64,000 nt of DNA from Micrococcales bacterium 72-143 (GCA_001898835.1 MKVM01000005.1:806001-870000), one strand, 5' to 3'; counted from the first letter of the stretch, positions 36,282 through 45,423 are shown. Numbers and translations: made by a program. Notes: generated by a model not told the origin, from the sequence alone.

Positions 36282-38157
36282 GCTCCAGCAGGGCCGCCGA
36301 GGCGGCCGTCAGCTGCTCCGCGAACAGCCGCGCGTACTCGCCGCCCTCCGCGAGCAGCGCCGCGTGGGCGCCCGACTCGACGATGCGCCCCGCGCGCACG
36401 ACGTGGATGACGTCCGCGTCGACGACGGTCGAGAGCCGGTGCGCGATCGCGACCGTCGTTCGGCCGCGGGATGCCGCGTCGAGCGCGCCCTGCACGATCC
36501 GCTCCGAGACGGTGTCGAGGGCGCTCGTCGCCTCGTCGAGGATGAGCACCGCCGGGTCCTTGAGCAGCACGCGCGCGATGGCGACGCGCTGCTTCTCACC
36601 GCCCGACAGCCGGTAGCCGCGCTCCCCCACGACGGTGCCGTAGCCCTCGGGGAAGCTCGCGATCGTGTCGTGGATGTTGGCCGCCCGGCACGCCGCCTCG
36701 AGCTCCTCGTCGGTGGCGTCGGGCTTCGCGTAGCGCAGGTTCTCGGCGATCGTCGCGTGGAAGAGATAGGTCTCCTGGCTCACCACCCCGACGTGGTCGA
36801 CGAGGGAGGCGTGCCGGAGCGATCGCACGTCATCGCCGGCGAAGAGCACCGCGCCCTCCGTCGCCTCGTAGAGCCGTGGGATGAGGTACGACACCGTCGT
36901 CTTCCCCGCGCCCGACGGCCCGACGAACGCGACGTACTGCCCGGGCTCGATGCGGAACGACACCTCCTGCAGCGTGCCCGCCGCGTCGGGGGCGGCGTCC
37001 GGATACCGGAAGGTCACGTCCCGGAACTCCACCTCGCCGAGCCGCGCGGCGTCGACCGGCCGCGCGTCCGCCGCATCCGTGATCGTGGGCACGAGGTCGA
37101 GGTACTCGAAGATGCGCGCGAACAGCGCCCGCGAGGTCTGCAGGTCGAGGGCCACCCGCAGCAGCCCCATGAGCGGGAACATGAGCCGCGCCTGCACCGT
37201 CGTGAACGCGACGATCGTGCCGGCCGTCACCGGGATATCCCGCAGGATCAGCCAGGCCGCCACGAGGTAGACGACCGCGGGCACGACCGACATGAACACC
37301 CCGACGATCGCGAAGAACCACTGCCCCGACATCTGCTGGCGCACCTGCAGCGCGATCTGCCGGTCGTTCTCGGCCGCGTAGCGCGCGATCTCCGCCGGCT
37401 GCCGGTTGAAGGTCTTCGCGAGCAGGATGCCCGACACCGAGAGCGTCTCCTGGGTGATCGCGGTCATCTCCGACAGCGACTCCTGCGTCTGGGTGGCGAT
37501 GCGCGCCCGCACCTGCCCGACGCGCCGCTGCGCGAGCACGAGCACGGGCAGCAGCACGACCGCGACCACCGTCAGCTGCCAGCTGAGCAGCAGCATCGCC
37601 ACGAGCGCCCCGATCACCGTGACCGTGTTGCCGACGACGCTCGAGATCGTGTTGTTGAGCACGGACGCGACACCGCCCACATCGTTCTGCAGCCGTGACT
37701 GGATGACGCCCGTCTTGGTGCGCGTGAAGAAGCCGAGCTCCATCGCCTGCAGGTGGCTGAACAGCCGCACCCGCAGCGCCCCCATGACCGAGTTGCCGAC
37801 CTTCGCCGTGAGGTAGGTCTGCCACACGCCGAGCGCCGCCGATACGAGCCACAGCGCCACCATCGCGGCGACGAGCCACAGCAGCACGGGCACGTCCGGC
37901 GTTCCGGATGCCGGGAAGAGCCCGTCGTCGAAGGCGCGCTGGGTGAGCAGCGGGGGCAGCACCCCGAGCCCCGCCGAGACGAGCACGAGCGTGATCGTGA
38001 CGACGAGCTCGACACGGTACGGCCGGAACAGCTCGCCGATCCGCCGCACCAGGTGCGGGATGCGTGGGGCCGACGCGTTCTCGGCGCGCTGCACCTCGGC
38101 GTCCCGGCTGCCGACGCCGCCGCGCATCCCGCCGCCGCGTCCACCGCCCATGCTCAT
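36268..38157 (-). CDS. ABC exporter, fused membrane and ATPase domains
   Basis: A 629-residue half-transporter. After a Gly/Arg-rich N-terminus there are six membrane helices (about residues 45-330), then an ATPase domain with Walker A GPSGAGKTT, Q-loop VSQETYLFHATI, signature LSGGEKQRVAIARVLL, Walker B VLILDEATSALD and H-switch IAHRLSTV. It resembles MsbA/LmrA-like multidrug or lipid exporters and would work as a homodimer. The next gene downstream (APH family) overlaps it. Substrate unknown. Confidence 0.92.
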   Translation of the reverse strand: MSMGGGRGGGMRGGVGSRDAEVQRAENASAPRIPHLVRRIGELFRPYRVELVVTITLVLVSAGLGVLPPLLTQRAFDDGLFPASGTPDVPVLLWLVAAMVALWLVSAALGVWQTYLTAKVGNSVMGALRVRLFSHLQAMELGFFTRTKTGVIQSRLQNDVGGVASVLNNTISSVVGNTVTVIGALVAMLLLSWQLTVVAVVLLPVLVLAQRRVGQVRARIATQTQESLSEMTAITQETLSVSGILLAKTFNRQPAEIARYAAENDRQIALQVRQQMSGQWFFAIVGVFMSVVPAVVYLVAAWLILRDIPVTAGTIVAFTTVQARLMFPLMGLLRVALDLQTSRALFARIFEYLDLVPTITDAADARPVDAARLGEVEFRDVTFRYPDAAPDAAGTLQEVSFRIEPGQYVAFVGPSGAGKTTVSYLIPRLYEATEGAVLFAGDDVRSLRHASLVDHVGVVSQETYLFHATIAENLRYAKPDATDEELEAACRAANIHDTIASFPEGYGTVVGERGYRLSGGEKQRVAIARVLLKDPAVLILDEATSALDTVSERIVQGALDAASRGRTTVAIAHRLSTVVDADVIHVVRAGRIVESGAHAALLAEGGEYARLFAEQLTAASAALLERDAR

Positions 38158-38180
38158 GCGTCGAGCCTAGGCCGGTGGCC

Positions 38181-39170
38181 CTACCCCTTCGTCGAGCCCG
38201 CCAGCAGGCCCCGCACGAAGTAGCGCTGCAGCGAGAAGAACACGATGAGCGGCACCACGAGCGACACGAAGGCGCCGGCCGTCAGGCGCTGCCACTCCTG
38301 GCCGCGCGAGCCCACCATCTCGGCCAATCGCTGGGTCAGTGGTGCCGCATCCTGCGTGCCGCCCGAGAAGATGAGCGCCACGAGCAGGTCGTTCCACACC
38401 CACAGGAACTGGAAGATCGCGACGGATGCGAGCGCCGGGATCGCGAGCGGCAGCACGATGCGGAAGAAGATCTGCCCGTGCGTCGCACCGTCGACGCGGG
38501 CCGCCTCGATGACCTCCCCCGGGATCTCCGAGATGAAGTTGTGCAGCAGGAAGATCGCGAGCGGCAGCGCGAACATCGTGTGCGCGATCCAGATCGGAAG
38601 GTAGTTCTGCACGGGGATCATCGGGACGATCTCGTGCAGCCACTGCTGCCCCGGCTTGAGGAAGGCGGAGAAGAACTGAAGGAGCGGCACGAGCGCCATC
38701 TGCAGCGGCACGATCTGCAGCGCGAACACGAAGATGAACAGCCAGTTCACCCATTTGAACCGCATCCACGCGAACGCGTACGCGGCCATCGACGCGAACA
38801 CGAGCGGGAAGATCGTCGACGGGATCGCGATGAACAGCGAGTTCACGAAGTAGGCGCCCAGCTGCGGCGACGACTGCGACGGGGACAGCAGCACGTCCCG
38901 GTAGTTGTCGAGCGTGAAGCCCGGGTTCTGGAAGATCGTCCACCATCCGGTGTTCAGGATGAGCTCGGCGGGACGGAACGAGGAGATGAAGAGGCCGAAG
39001 GTCGGGATCGTCCAGACCACGGCGATGATGAGCGCGGCGACCGTCGCGCCGCGGGAGGTGAGGCGTCGCTTGACGCGCTGCGCCTTCGGATCGTCGCGGC
39101 CCTCGACCGCGACCTCGATCTCGCCCTCCCCGCCCTTCATGGGCAGGTCTGCAGGGGCCACAGAGCTCAT
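38181..39170 (-). CDS. Carbohydrate ABC transporter permease (MalG type)
   Basis: A 329-residue permease with a long charged N-terminus, six helices and EAA loop EAARVDGATHGQIFFRIVLP. The start ATG overlaps the stop of the upstream permease by one base (TAATG). It is the last gene of the alpha-glucoside-type importer operon. Segments such as FISSFRPAELILNTGWW and FISEIPGEVIEAARVDGA resemble AglG. Confidence 0.92.
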   Translation of the reverse strand: MSSVAPADLPMKGGEGEIEVAVEGRDDPKAQRVKRRLTSRGATVAALIIAVVWTIPTFGLFISSFRPAELILNTGWWTIFQNPGFTLDNYRDVLLSPSQSSPQLGAYFVNSLFIAIPSTIFPLVFASMAAYAFAWMRFKWVNWLFIFVFALQIVPLQMALVPLLQFFSAFLKPGQQWLHEIVPMIPVQNYLPIWIAHTMFALPLAIFLLHNFISEIPGEVIEAARVDGATHGQIFFRIVLPLAIPALASVAIFQFLWVWNDLLVALIFSGGTQDAAPLTQRLAEMVGSRGQEWQRLTAGAFVSLVVPLIVFFSLQRYFVRGLLAGSTKG

Positions 39171-40138
39171 TAGCGGATCTCCCTCTGCTTGCGGAGCACG
39201 TTGACGTTGTAGATGACGATCGGCATGACCAGCACGAACAGGATGATCGCGAGCGCCGACCCGCGCCCCACCTCGGAGGCCCGGAACGCCTGCGTGTACA
39301 TCTCGTTGGCGACGACGCTCGTGTTGAAGTTGCCTGCGGTCATCGTGCGCACGATGTCGAAGACCTTGAGCGTGGCGATCGAGATGGTGGTGAGCACCAC
39401 GACGAGGGAGCCCCGGATGCCGGGCACCGTCACGTTGCGGAACCGCTGCCAGGCGTTCGTGCCGTCGAGCTGGGCCGCCTCGATCTGCTCCGTAGGGATG
39501 CCCTTGATCGCGGCCGACAGCACGACCATCGCGAACCCGGTCTGGATCCAGATCATCACGAGGATGAGCAGGAAGGTGTTGAGCGGGTCGGTCTGCAGCC
39601 ACTGCACGGGGTCCCCGCCGAACGCGACCACGATGGCGTTGAAGAGGCCGATCTGCTCGCGGCCGGCCGACTTGTACTCGTAGACGAACTTCCAGATGAT
39701 GCCGGCGCCCACGAAGGAGATCGCCATCGGCATGAAGACGAGGGCCTTGTAGATCCGCTCGCCGCGCGACTTGTCGATGAAGACCGCGTAGGCGAGTCCC
39801 AGCACCGTGGACACGGTCGGCACGAGCGCGACCCAGATGACCGTGTTGATGAGGGTGCGGATGGCGGAGGGCTGGGTGAACGCCCACACGAAGTTGTCCC
39901 AGGTGAAGTTGCCGCCCTTGTCGAGGAACGAGAGCCCGAAGGTGCGGAACGCCGGGTAGACGAGCCCGATCGCCAGCAGGATGAGCGCGGGGGCGAGGAA
40001 GCCCACGAGCTGCCAGTAGTCGCGCCCCTTCTTGGGCGCCTTGTCGATGAGGAAGATCAGCAGCCCGACGATGACGGCGAAGACCGCCAATCCCATGAGG
40101 AGCTGCAGGATCTTGCCGATCAGATCCGCGGTGGTCAT
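39170..40138 (-). CDS. Carbohydrate ABC transporter permease (MalF type)
   Basis: About 322 residues with two N-terminal helices before the core permease domain and EAA loop EAAQLDGTNAWQRFRNVTVP, as in AglF. The ATG at 40138 follows GGAAGG and is chosen over an in-frame upstream start without a ribosome site that would cross the stem-loop. Coupled to the next permease by one-base overlap. No ATPase is present in the operon. Confidence 0.92.
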   Translation of the reverse strand: MTTADLIGKILQLLMGLAVFAVIVGLLIFLIDKAPKKGRDYWQLVGFLAPALILLAIGLVYPAFRTFGLSFLDKGGNFTWDNFVWAFTQPSAIRTLINTVIWVALVPTVSTVLGLAYAVFIDKSRGERIYKALVFMPMAISFVGAGIIWKFVYEYKSAGREQIGLFNAIVVAFGGDPVQWLQTDPLNTFLLILVMIWIQTGFAMVVLSAAIKGIPTEQIEAAQLDGTNAWQRFRNVTVPGIRGSLVVVLTTISIATLKVFDIVRTMTAGNFNTSVVANEMYTQAFRASEVGRGSALAIILFVLVMPIVIYNVNVLRKQREIR

Positions 40139-40207
40139 CGCGTCACTCGCCTTCCTTCGTCGTCGAAGTGGTGGAGCAGGGCGCGGGCCCTGCCTCGAGA
40201 CTAGAGC

Positions 40208-40238
40208 GGGGGCGGGGCTGCGGAACAGCCCCGCCCCC
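40208..40238 (-). terminator. 13-bp stem-loop between binding-protein and permease genes
   Basis: Perfect arms GGGGGCGGGGCTG / CAGCCCCGCCCCC with a 5-nt loop (CGGAA). It has no T-run and lies inside the operon, so it probably attenuates transcription or protects the upstream mRNA. This raises binding protein over permease, as is usual in such operons. Confidence 0.75.
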
Positions 40239-40259
40239 GGATCCGGTCGGGTCAGACGA

Positions 40260-41615
40260 TCAGCTGGTCGGCCAGCTCGACTCGATCGCGTCGACCGTGG
40301 CCTGCGTGGACTGGCCACCGACCCAGGCGACGATCCCCTTCCAGAAGGAGTCGGTTCCCACGGCGCCCGGCATGAGGTCCGAGCCGTCGAAGCGGAACGT
40401 CGTGTTCGGGTCCTGGAGGATCTCGATCGACTGCTTGAGCAGCTCGCTCGAGGCGTTGGACGAGTCGACGCCCTTGTTGGCGGAGATGACGCCCCCGAGC
40501 TTCACCCGGTTGTTGGCCCAGGTGTCGCTCGCGAGGAACGTGCGCACCGCCTCGACCTCCTCGGCGTCGCGGAACGCGACGGGGAACTCGCCACCGCCCG
40601 TGACGGCCTGCGGGTCGTCCTCGTTGACCGGCGGCAGCAGGAAGGCCCACACGGTGCCGTCGGGCGCGACGGTGTTCGCGTCGCCGCCGTCCGGGTTCCA
40701 GAAGGTCTCGTAGAAGGAGGCCTGGTGGTGCATCGTGCAGGTGCCGTCGAGGATCGGAAGACCCGCGGTCTGGAACGCCTCGCTGATCTGCGTGGAGACG
40801 TCGCCGATGCCGCCGTTGACCATGTCGGGGTTCTTCAGGTACTCGCCGACCGAGTCGAACGCCTTCACGATCTGCGGGTCGTTGAAGGGGATCTCGTGGG
40901 TCACCCACTGGTCGTAGACGTCGGGACCCGCCTGGCGGAGCACGAAGTCCTCGATCCAGTCGGTGCCGGGCCAGCCGGTCGCCTCACCCGACTCGAGGCC
41001 GACGCACCACGGCTTCTCACCGGTGGCGGCGATCTTCTCCGAGAGCGACTTCAGCTCGTCGAGCGTCTTCGGGACCTCGTAGCCCTTGTCCTTGAAGGTG
41101 CTCGGCGAGTACCAGACGTAGCCCTTGATGGATGCCATGAGCGGGGCCGCGTAGAAGGTGCCGTCGTAGCTGCCGTACTGCTTCCAGTCGGGCGACCACC
41201 ACTTGTCGACGTTGTCCTCGACGCCCTTCGAGGCGGGGATCAGCCAGCCGCCCGCCGCGAGCCGGGCCAGGAGGCCGGGCTGGGGCACGATGCCGATGTC
41301 GGGGGCGTTGCCTCCCTCGGCCAGCACGGCGATCTGCGCCTCGAACTCGCTCGAGCCCTGGTAGCTGATCTTGATGCCGGTGCAGCTCGCGAAGTCCTTC
41401 CACGCCTGCTGGAGCCGGTCGGCCTCGAGGTCGAGGATCGTTCCGCCGATCGTGACGCTCTTGCCCTCGAAGGTGCCGTAGCTGTCGTAGGGCGCGCAAT
41501 CGACGTCGCCGCTGTCCTCGTTCGCGATGTCGCCGGTACATCCGGCGAGCGCGATCGCCGCGACGCTGGCCGCGGCGATACCGGCCAGCAGCCGGCGGTT
41601 CACCCGTGAACGCAT
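40260..41615 (-). CDS. Alpha-glucoside-type ABC substrate-binding lipoprotein
   Basis: A 451-residue lipoprotein with lipobox ALAGC and an SBP_bac_1 domain that begins KSVTIGGTILDLEADRLQQAW. Sections such as DWIEDFVLRQAGPDVYDQWV and FRFDGSDLMPGAVGTDSFWKGI resemble AglE proteins for maltose, sucrose or trehalose. No glucosidase or regulator gene is next to it. A LacI-type operator lies about 90 bp upstream, suggesting sugar-induced expression by an unlinked repressor. Confidence 0.9.
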   Translation of the reverse strand: MRSRVNRRLLAGIAAASVAAIALAGCTGDIANEDSGDVDCAPYDSYGTFEGKSVTIGGTILDLEADRLQQAWKDFASCTGIKISYQGSSEFEAQIAVLAEGGNAPDIGIVPQPGLLARLAAGGWLIPASKGVEDNVDKWWSPDWKQYGSYDGTFYAAPLMASIKGYVWYSPSTFKDKGYEVPKTLDELKSLSEKIAATGEKPWCVGLESGEATGWPGTDWIEDFVLRQAGPDVYDQWVTHEIPFNDPQIVKAFDSVGEYLKNPDMVNGGIGDVSTQISEAFQTAGLPILDGTCTMHHQASFYETFWNPDGGDANTVAPDGTVWAFLLPPVNEDDPQAVTGGGEFPVAFRDAEEVEAVRTFLASDTWANNRVKLGGVISANKGVDSSNASSELLKQSIEILQDPNTTFRFDGSDLMPGAVGTDSFWKGIVAWVGGQSTQATVDAIESSWPTS

Positions 41616-41707
41616 AGTTCCTCCTCGTTGAGCCCCGGCCCGCGGGTGGCGGTCCGGGGTGCGGATGGTGCAGGGCGGAGTGCTCCCATGTGGTCACGTT
41701 CGCGACG

Positions 41708-41720
41708 ATGGGAACCGTTT
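41708..41720. promoter_or_regulatory. LacI-type operator upstream of the alpha-glucoside importer
   Basis: GGGAACCGTTTCC is a near-palindrome with the central CG common to LacI/GalR operators. It is about 93 bp upstream of the binding-protein start. It differs from the CGAAA-type xylan sites, so a different repressor is implied. Confidence 0.55.
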
Positions 41721-41821
41721 CCACTCCCCACGCTACCACGACCGGCAACCCGAGTCACCCCCGAACAGGTCACGATCCGGCAACGCGCGCTCATCTGCGC
41801 ATGCCGCCGGGCGGGGACGCG

Positions 41822-41856
41822 GAAGGGCGCCGCCCCCGTGGGGAGCGGCGCCCTTC
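41822..41856 (-). terminator. Strong stem-loop downstream of rplL
   Basis: Twelve-bp arms GAAGGGCGCCGC / GCGGCGCCCTTC, extended inside by CCCC-GT-GGGG. It lies 64-98 bp beyond the rplL stop. The lack of a T-run is common for actinobacterial terminators. It should end the rplJ-rplL transcript before the importer promoter. Confidence 0.75.
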
Positions 41857-41875
41857 TGAATCGCCTGCGCGAGGT

Positions 41876-41913
41876 GATCTCGATACGCCCGCCTCGCGGC
41901 GGGCTACTCGATC
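41876..41913. repeat. Imperfect palindrome of the TCTCGATACGC...GCTACTCGAT type
   Basis: GATCTCGATACGCCCGCC pairs imperfectly with GGCGGGCTACTCGATC around a CTCGC loop, 8 bp after the rplL stop. A related TCGA-ended palindrome lies at 46248-46280. Such elements act as terminators or are dispersed repeats; copy number elsewhere in the genome cannot be seen here. Confidence 0.6.
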
Positions 41914-41920
41914 CGGTGCC

Positions 41921-42316
41921 CTACTTGAGGACGACGGTCGCGCCGGCCTCCTCGAGCTGAGCCTTCGCCTTCTCGGCGGTCTCCTTGTTCGCGCCCTCGA
42001 GGACGGTGCTCGGGGCACCGTCGACGACGGCCTTCGCCTCGCCCAGGCCGAGGTTCGTGAGGGCACGGACCTCCTTGATGACCTGGATCTTCTTGTCGCC
42101 GGCGGCCTCGAGGACGACGTCGAACGAGTCCTTCTCCTCGGCCTCCTCGGCGCCGCCACCGGCACCACCGGCGGCGGGAGCGGCGGCCGCGACGGCGACC
42201 GGCGCGGCGGCGGTGACCTCGAAGGTCTCCTCGAACTTCTTCACGAACTCGGACAGCTCGATGAGCGAGAGCTCCTTGAACGCCTCGAGCAGCTCGTCGG
42301 TGCTGAGCTTGGCCAT
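41921..42316 (-). CDS. rplL: Ribosomal protein L7/L12
   Basis: 131 residues, normal length. An N-terminal dimerisation helix ([20 protein letters not shown]), an Ala/Gly-rich hinge and the C-terminal domain ([20 protein letters not shown]) are intact. It forms the ribosomal stalk that recruits translation GTPases. It follows rplJ by 81 bp; rpoB, which often follows, is not in this window. Confidence 0.98.
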   Translation of the reverse strand: MAKLSTDELLEAFKELSLIELSEFVKKFEETFEVTAAAPVAVAAAAPAAGGAGGGAEEAEEKDSFDVVLEAAGDKKIQVIKEVRALTNLGLGEAKAVVDGAPSTVLEGANKETAEKAKAQLEEAGATVVLK

Positions 42317-42397
42317 TTCTTTCTCCTTAGCTGTGGGGCCGGGGCCCCGGGGTCGAGACTCCGACGGGGATCCGCCGGACGTGTCTGGGTGCGAGCG

Positions 42398-42913
42398 TCA
42401 GCTCGCGGATTCCTGCTTCTGGCGCAGCGCGTCGACCGTGCGGACGGCCTGGGCGAGCGGCGCGTTGAACAGGTAGGCAGCTCCGAACAGCGAGGCCTTG
42501 AAGGCGCCGGCCAGCTTGGCCAGCAGCACCTCGCGGGACTCCAGATCGGCGAGCTTGCCCACCTCGGCGGCGGTCAGGGCGGCACCGTCGAAGTAGCCCC
42601 CCTTGACCACGAGCAGAGGATTGGCCTTGGCGAAGTCACGCAGAGCCTTCGCGACGGCGACGGTGTCGCCGTGCACGAACGCGATCGCCGAGGGGCCCTC
42701 GAGGAGGTCGTCGAGACCCTCCACTCCGGCTTCCTTGGCGGCGATCTTGGTGAGCGTGTTCTTCACCACGGCGTAGCTCGCGTGCTCACGGATGCTTCCG
42801 CGCAGCTGCTTGAGCTGCGCGACCGTGAGGCCGCGGTACTCGGTGAGCACGATCGCATTCGAGCCGCGGAAGTTCTCCGTCAGCTCGGCGACCGTGGTTT
42901 CCTTGTTCGCCAT
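42398..42913 (-). CDS. rplJ: Ribosomal protein L10
   Basis: 171 residues beginning [20 protein letters not shown], with the conserved VVKNTL segment and C-terminal helices that bind L7/L12 dimers. The ATG has AAGGAG seven bases upstream. It is the first gene of the rplJL operon and is preceded by a structured leader through which L10(L12)4 normally represses its own translation. Confidence 0.98.
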   Translation of the reverse strand: MANKETTVAELTENFRGSNAIVLTEYRGLTVAQLKQLRGSIREHASYAVVKNTLTKIAAKEAGVEGLDDLLEGPSAIAFVHGDTVAVAKALRDFAKANPLLVVKGGYFDGAALTAAEVGKLADLESREVLLAKLAGAFKASLFGAAYLFNAPLAQAVRTVDALRQKQESAS

Positions 42914-42925
42914 GGCGCTCCTTGT

Positions 42926-43146
42926 CGTAATGGATGTCGCGCCGACGACCGCTGCTGTGTTGCCACAGGTCCGGGAACAGCTGGGCTGTTAAACAGCTGG
43001 GCTATTAAACAAAAGAACTCCGGCGCAAGCGCACGGAGCTGGACCCGGAGGTTCTACTTCACACACCTGCGCGGGCCCCTCGTTCGAGGACTTCGTCCGG
43101 CACCCGCGAGCGGGCGCCGGAGACCGGCGGTCTTCGGCGTACCGAG
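42926..43146 (-). ncRNA. rplJ (L10) leader RNA
   Basis: A 237-bp non-coding stretch precedes rplJ. On the transcript strand it has GACCGCCGGTC, a GC-rich stem (GGCGCCCGC...GCGGGTGCC), GCGCAGGTG and CTCCGTGCGC...GCGCCGGAG, features in the order seen in actinobacterial rplJ leaders. TACCCT just after the upstream gene is a possible -10. Boundaries are approximate. A 16-nt tandem repeat lies within it near the gene. Confidence 0.6.
42976..43011 (-). repeat. 16-nt tandem duplication in the rplJ leader
   Basis: Two adjacent units AACAGCTGGGCT(G/A)TTA (42976-42991 and 42992-43007), differing at one base and followed by the first four bases of a third. It lies about 63 nt before the rplJ start on the leader RNA. 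The duplication may change leader folding or L10 binding. Confidence 0.8.
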
Positions 43147-43150
43147 GGTA

Positions 43151-43933
43151 TCACACCTCGGGGTCAGGCTCGGGCCGCGCGAACTCCGACGCCGCGGCCG
43201 CCTCGTCTGCTGCCTGCGGGGATGATGTCGCCTCCGTCGGAGTTCGCCACCCGCGCACCCGCGGCAGCAGGAACAGGGCGGCGAGGATCACGAGGAACAG
43301 CACCACCGCCGCGGTGATGGCGATGCCGAACCCGGCATCCGAGGCACCCGGCTCAGGCGTCGGCGTGGGGGCGACAGGCAGATAGTCGGCGACGGGCACG
43401 GGGGCCGTCACCCCCGAGCTGCCCGCGACGAGCGGGGTGAGGGTGTCGTCGGCGAGGGCGAACCAGGCGTGGCTGCCGAGGTCGCGCACGAGGCGGGCCG
43501 CATCCGGCACGGCCGCGAGCGCGGTCGCCGCATCCGCATCCGCATCGAACTCGGCGAGCTCGGGCAGCTCGGTGTCGAGATTGATCCAGACGATCGCGAC
43601 GCCCACCGGCTGCTCCCCGACCGAGACCGGCACGGCCCACTCGTTCGCCATCCGCGTGGCGTTGCCGTCGGTGTCGCCGGAGAGGCGCGCATCCGTCCAG
43701 CGGAAGACCCGCGAGATCGGGCCGGGGGTGGTGGTGTCGTCGAAGTCGATGCCGTCGCCCGCGGCGTTCTTCCCGTACACGGCGTCGAGGCGGTCGCGCA
43801 GGCCGCCGCCGGTCACGTACGCGGTGACCTCGGGGGGCACCGAGCCCTCGCTCGCGGAGGCGGCGACGGGGGCGGCGAACACCGTCGCGAGGGCGAGCAG
43901 GAGCGCGGCGAACGATCGGGGGGCGGATCGCAT
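43151..43933 (-). CDS. Secreted, C-terminally membrane-anchored protein of unknown function
   Basis: 260 residues: a signal peptide (SFAALLLALATVFAAPVAASA), an extracytoplasmic domain of about 170 residues, a Pro/Thr linker (VAPTPTPEPGASDA), one membrane helix (GIAITAAVVLFLVILAALFL) and a charged cytoplasmic tail. I do not recognise the domain. It follows the sensor kinase gene by five bases and so belongs to the two-component operon; it may be a co-sensor or a target. Confidence 0.82.
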   Translation of the reverse strand: MRSAPRSFAALLLALATVFAAPVAASASEGSVPPEVTAYVTGGGLRDRLDAVYGKNAAGDGIDFDDTTTPGPISRVFRWTDARLSGDTDGNATRMANEWAVPVSVGEQPVGVAIVWINLDTELPELAEFDADADAATALAAVPDAARLVRDLGSHAWFALADDTLTPLVAGSSGVTAPVPVADYLPVAPTPTPEPGASDAGFGIAITAAVVLFLVILAALFLLPRVRGWRTPTEATSSPQAADEAAAASEFARPEPDPEV

Positions 43934-43938
43934 GGCGC

Positions 43939-45423
43939 TCAGTCTGCCAGGTCGTCGCCCCCCGGATGCGCGGCCCGCCGACGCGGGAGCCGCACCGTGA
44001 AGCGGGTGTCGCCGGGCTCGCTCGCGACGCCGATCGTGCCGTGGTGCGCCTCCACGACCGCGGCCACGATCGCGAGGCCGAGTCCCGTGCTGCCCGTCAC
44101 CGGTGCCCGCCCCGAGCTGTCGGTGCCGCGCGTGCGGGAGGTGTCCCCGCGCGCGAAACGCTCGAACAGGATGGGCTGCAGCCCCGGGTCGATGCCGGGC
44201 CCGTCGTCTGCGACCGTCAGCACCACCTCGTCGCCCTCCTCGGCGACCGTCACCGTCACCGCCGTGCCCTCCGGCGTGTGGCGGTGCGCGTTCGCGAGCA
44301 GGTTGACGATCACCTGGTGCAGGCGCGCCGCATCGCCCGCGATGACGAGCGGCGGCTCGGGCGCCACCACCTCCCACTCGTGGTCGGGCGCGGCGACGTA
44401 GGCGTCGCCGACGGCATCCGTCACGAGGCGCACGAGCTCGACCTCGCCGAACACGAGACCCTGACCCTCGTCGAGGCGGGCGAGCTCGAGCAGATCCTCC
44501 ACGAGGGCCGTCATCCGGATCGACTCGGACTCGATGCGGTCGAGGGAGCGGATGGCGTCGGCTGGCAGCTCGTCGTCGATGCGGCGGGTGAGCTCCGCGT
44601 ACCCCCGGATGGAGGCGAGCGGCGTGCGCAGCTCGTGGCTCGCGTCCGCGACGAAGCGGCGCACCTTCTCCTCCGACTGCTGCCGGGCCACGAGCGCGCT
44701 CTCGACGTGGCCGAGCATCCTGTTGAGGGCCGCACCCACCTGGCCGACCTCGGTGCGCGGGTCGGCCTCCGCGGGGGGCACCCGCTCGGGGATCGCGACG
44801 TCGCCGGATGCCAGCTGCAGCTCGGTCACGCGCGTCGCCGTCTCGGTGACGCGGCCGAGGGGCCGCAGCGCGACCCGGGTGAGCGCGACGGCGCCCGCGG
44901 CGGCGAGCAGCAGCGCGCCCGCGGTGACGAGGGCGAAGATGCCGACGAGCGTCCAGGTGGTCGTGTCGACCTCCGCGGTCGACAGCCCGACCGCGTACTC
45001 GCCGTTGGATGCCGCGCGCAGCTGCACGCGATAGCTGCCGAGACCCGAGATCGACACCGTCGTCACGGGTCCGGCGGGGGCAGCGAGCACCTGGTCGATC
45101 TGCTCCGCCGTGAGGGCGAGCTGCGACCCCGGGCCCGTCGAGACGTACCCCCACGGCGTCGCCCCGTCGGCCGCGACCGCGACCACGAGCCCGCCGCGCA
45201 GGCTGTCGTTGCCGCCCGGCAGCATCCCGCCCGGGCCGCCCGAGGAGACGAAGTGCATGACCTCCTGCACCTGCGCGTCGAGGCGCTGCAGGAGGTTCTG
45301 CCGTAGCGCGAGCACGCTCACCGTGCCGATGAGCACGCCGAGCAGGGCGACGAGGGCGACCACACCGAGCACGACGCGGCGTCGGATCGACCACGGCGCG
45401 CGCCCGGATGCGAGCTGCGTCAT
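43939..45423 (-). CDS. Two-component sensor histidine kinase
   Basis: About 494 residues: a membrane helix (VVLGVVALVALLGVLIGTVSVL), an extracellular sensor of about 120 residues, a second helix, a HAMP segment (LRPLGRVTETATRVTEL), H-box FVADASHELRTPLASIRGYAEL, N-box NLLANAHRHTPEG and G-boxes DDGPGIDP and GSTGLGLAIV. Organisation resembles TcrS/TrcS-like kinases. The ATG overlaps the response-regulator stop (ATGA), so it is the second gene of the operon. Stimulus unknown. Confidence 0.93.
   Translation of the reverse strand: MTQLASGRAPWSIRRRVVLGVVALVALLGVLIGTVSVLALRQNLLQRLDAQVQEVMHFVSSGGPGGMLPGGNDSLRGGLVVAVAADGATPWGYVSTGPGSQLALTAEQIDQVLAAPAGPVTTVSISGLGSYRVQLRAASNGEYAVGLSTAEVDTTTWTLVGIFALVTAGALLLAAAGAVALTRVALRPLGRVTETATRVTELQLASGDVAIPERVPPAEADPRTEVGQVGAALNRMLGHVESALVARQQSEEKVRRFVADASHELRTPLASIRGYAELTRRIDDELPADAIRSLDRIESESIRMTALVEDLLELARLDEGQGLVFGEVELVRLVTDAVGDAYVAAPDHEWEVVAPEPPLVIAGDAARLHQVIVNLLANAHRHTPEGTAVTVTVAEEGDEVVLTVADDGPGIDPGLQPILFERFARGDTSRTRGTDSSGRAPVTGSTGLGLAIVAAVVEAHHGTIGVASEPGDTRFTVRLPRRRAAHPGGDDLAD

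Larger units (their letters stand above)
41616..41920 (-). other. 305-bp intergenic region: rplL terminators and importer promoter
   Basis: No gene is seen. It contains, in transcription order from rplL, an imperfect hairpin directly after the rplL stop, a strong terminator-like stem, about 100 bp without recognisable structure, and a LacI-type operator before the binding-protein gene. Each element is listed separately. Confidence 0.7.

Noticed and set aside
42914-43150. Small open frames upstream of rplJ as possible leader peptides
   Set aside because: The region has the features of an L10 leader and no ORF there has a ribosome site.
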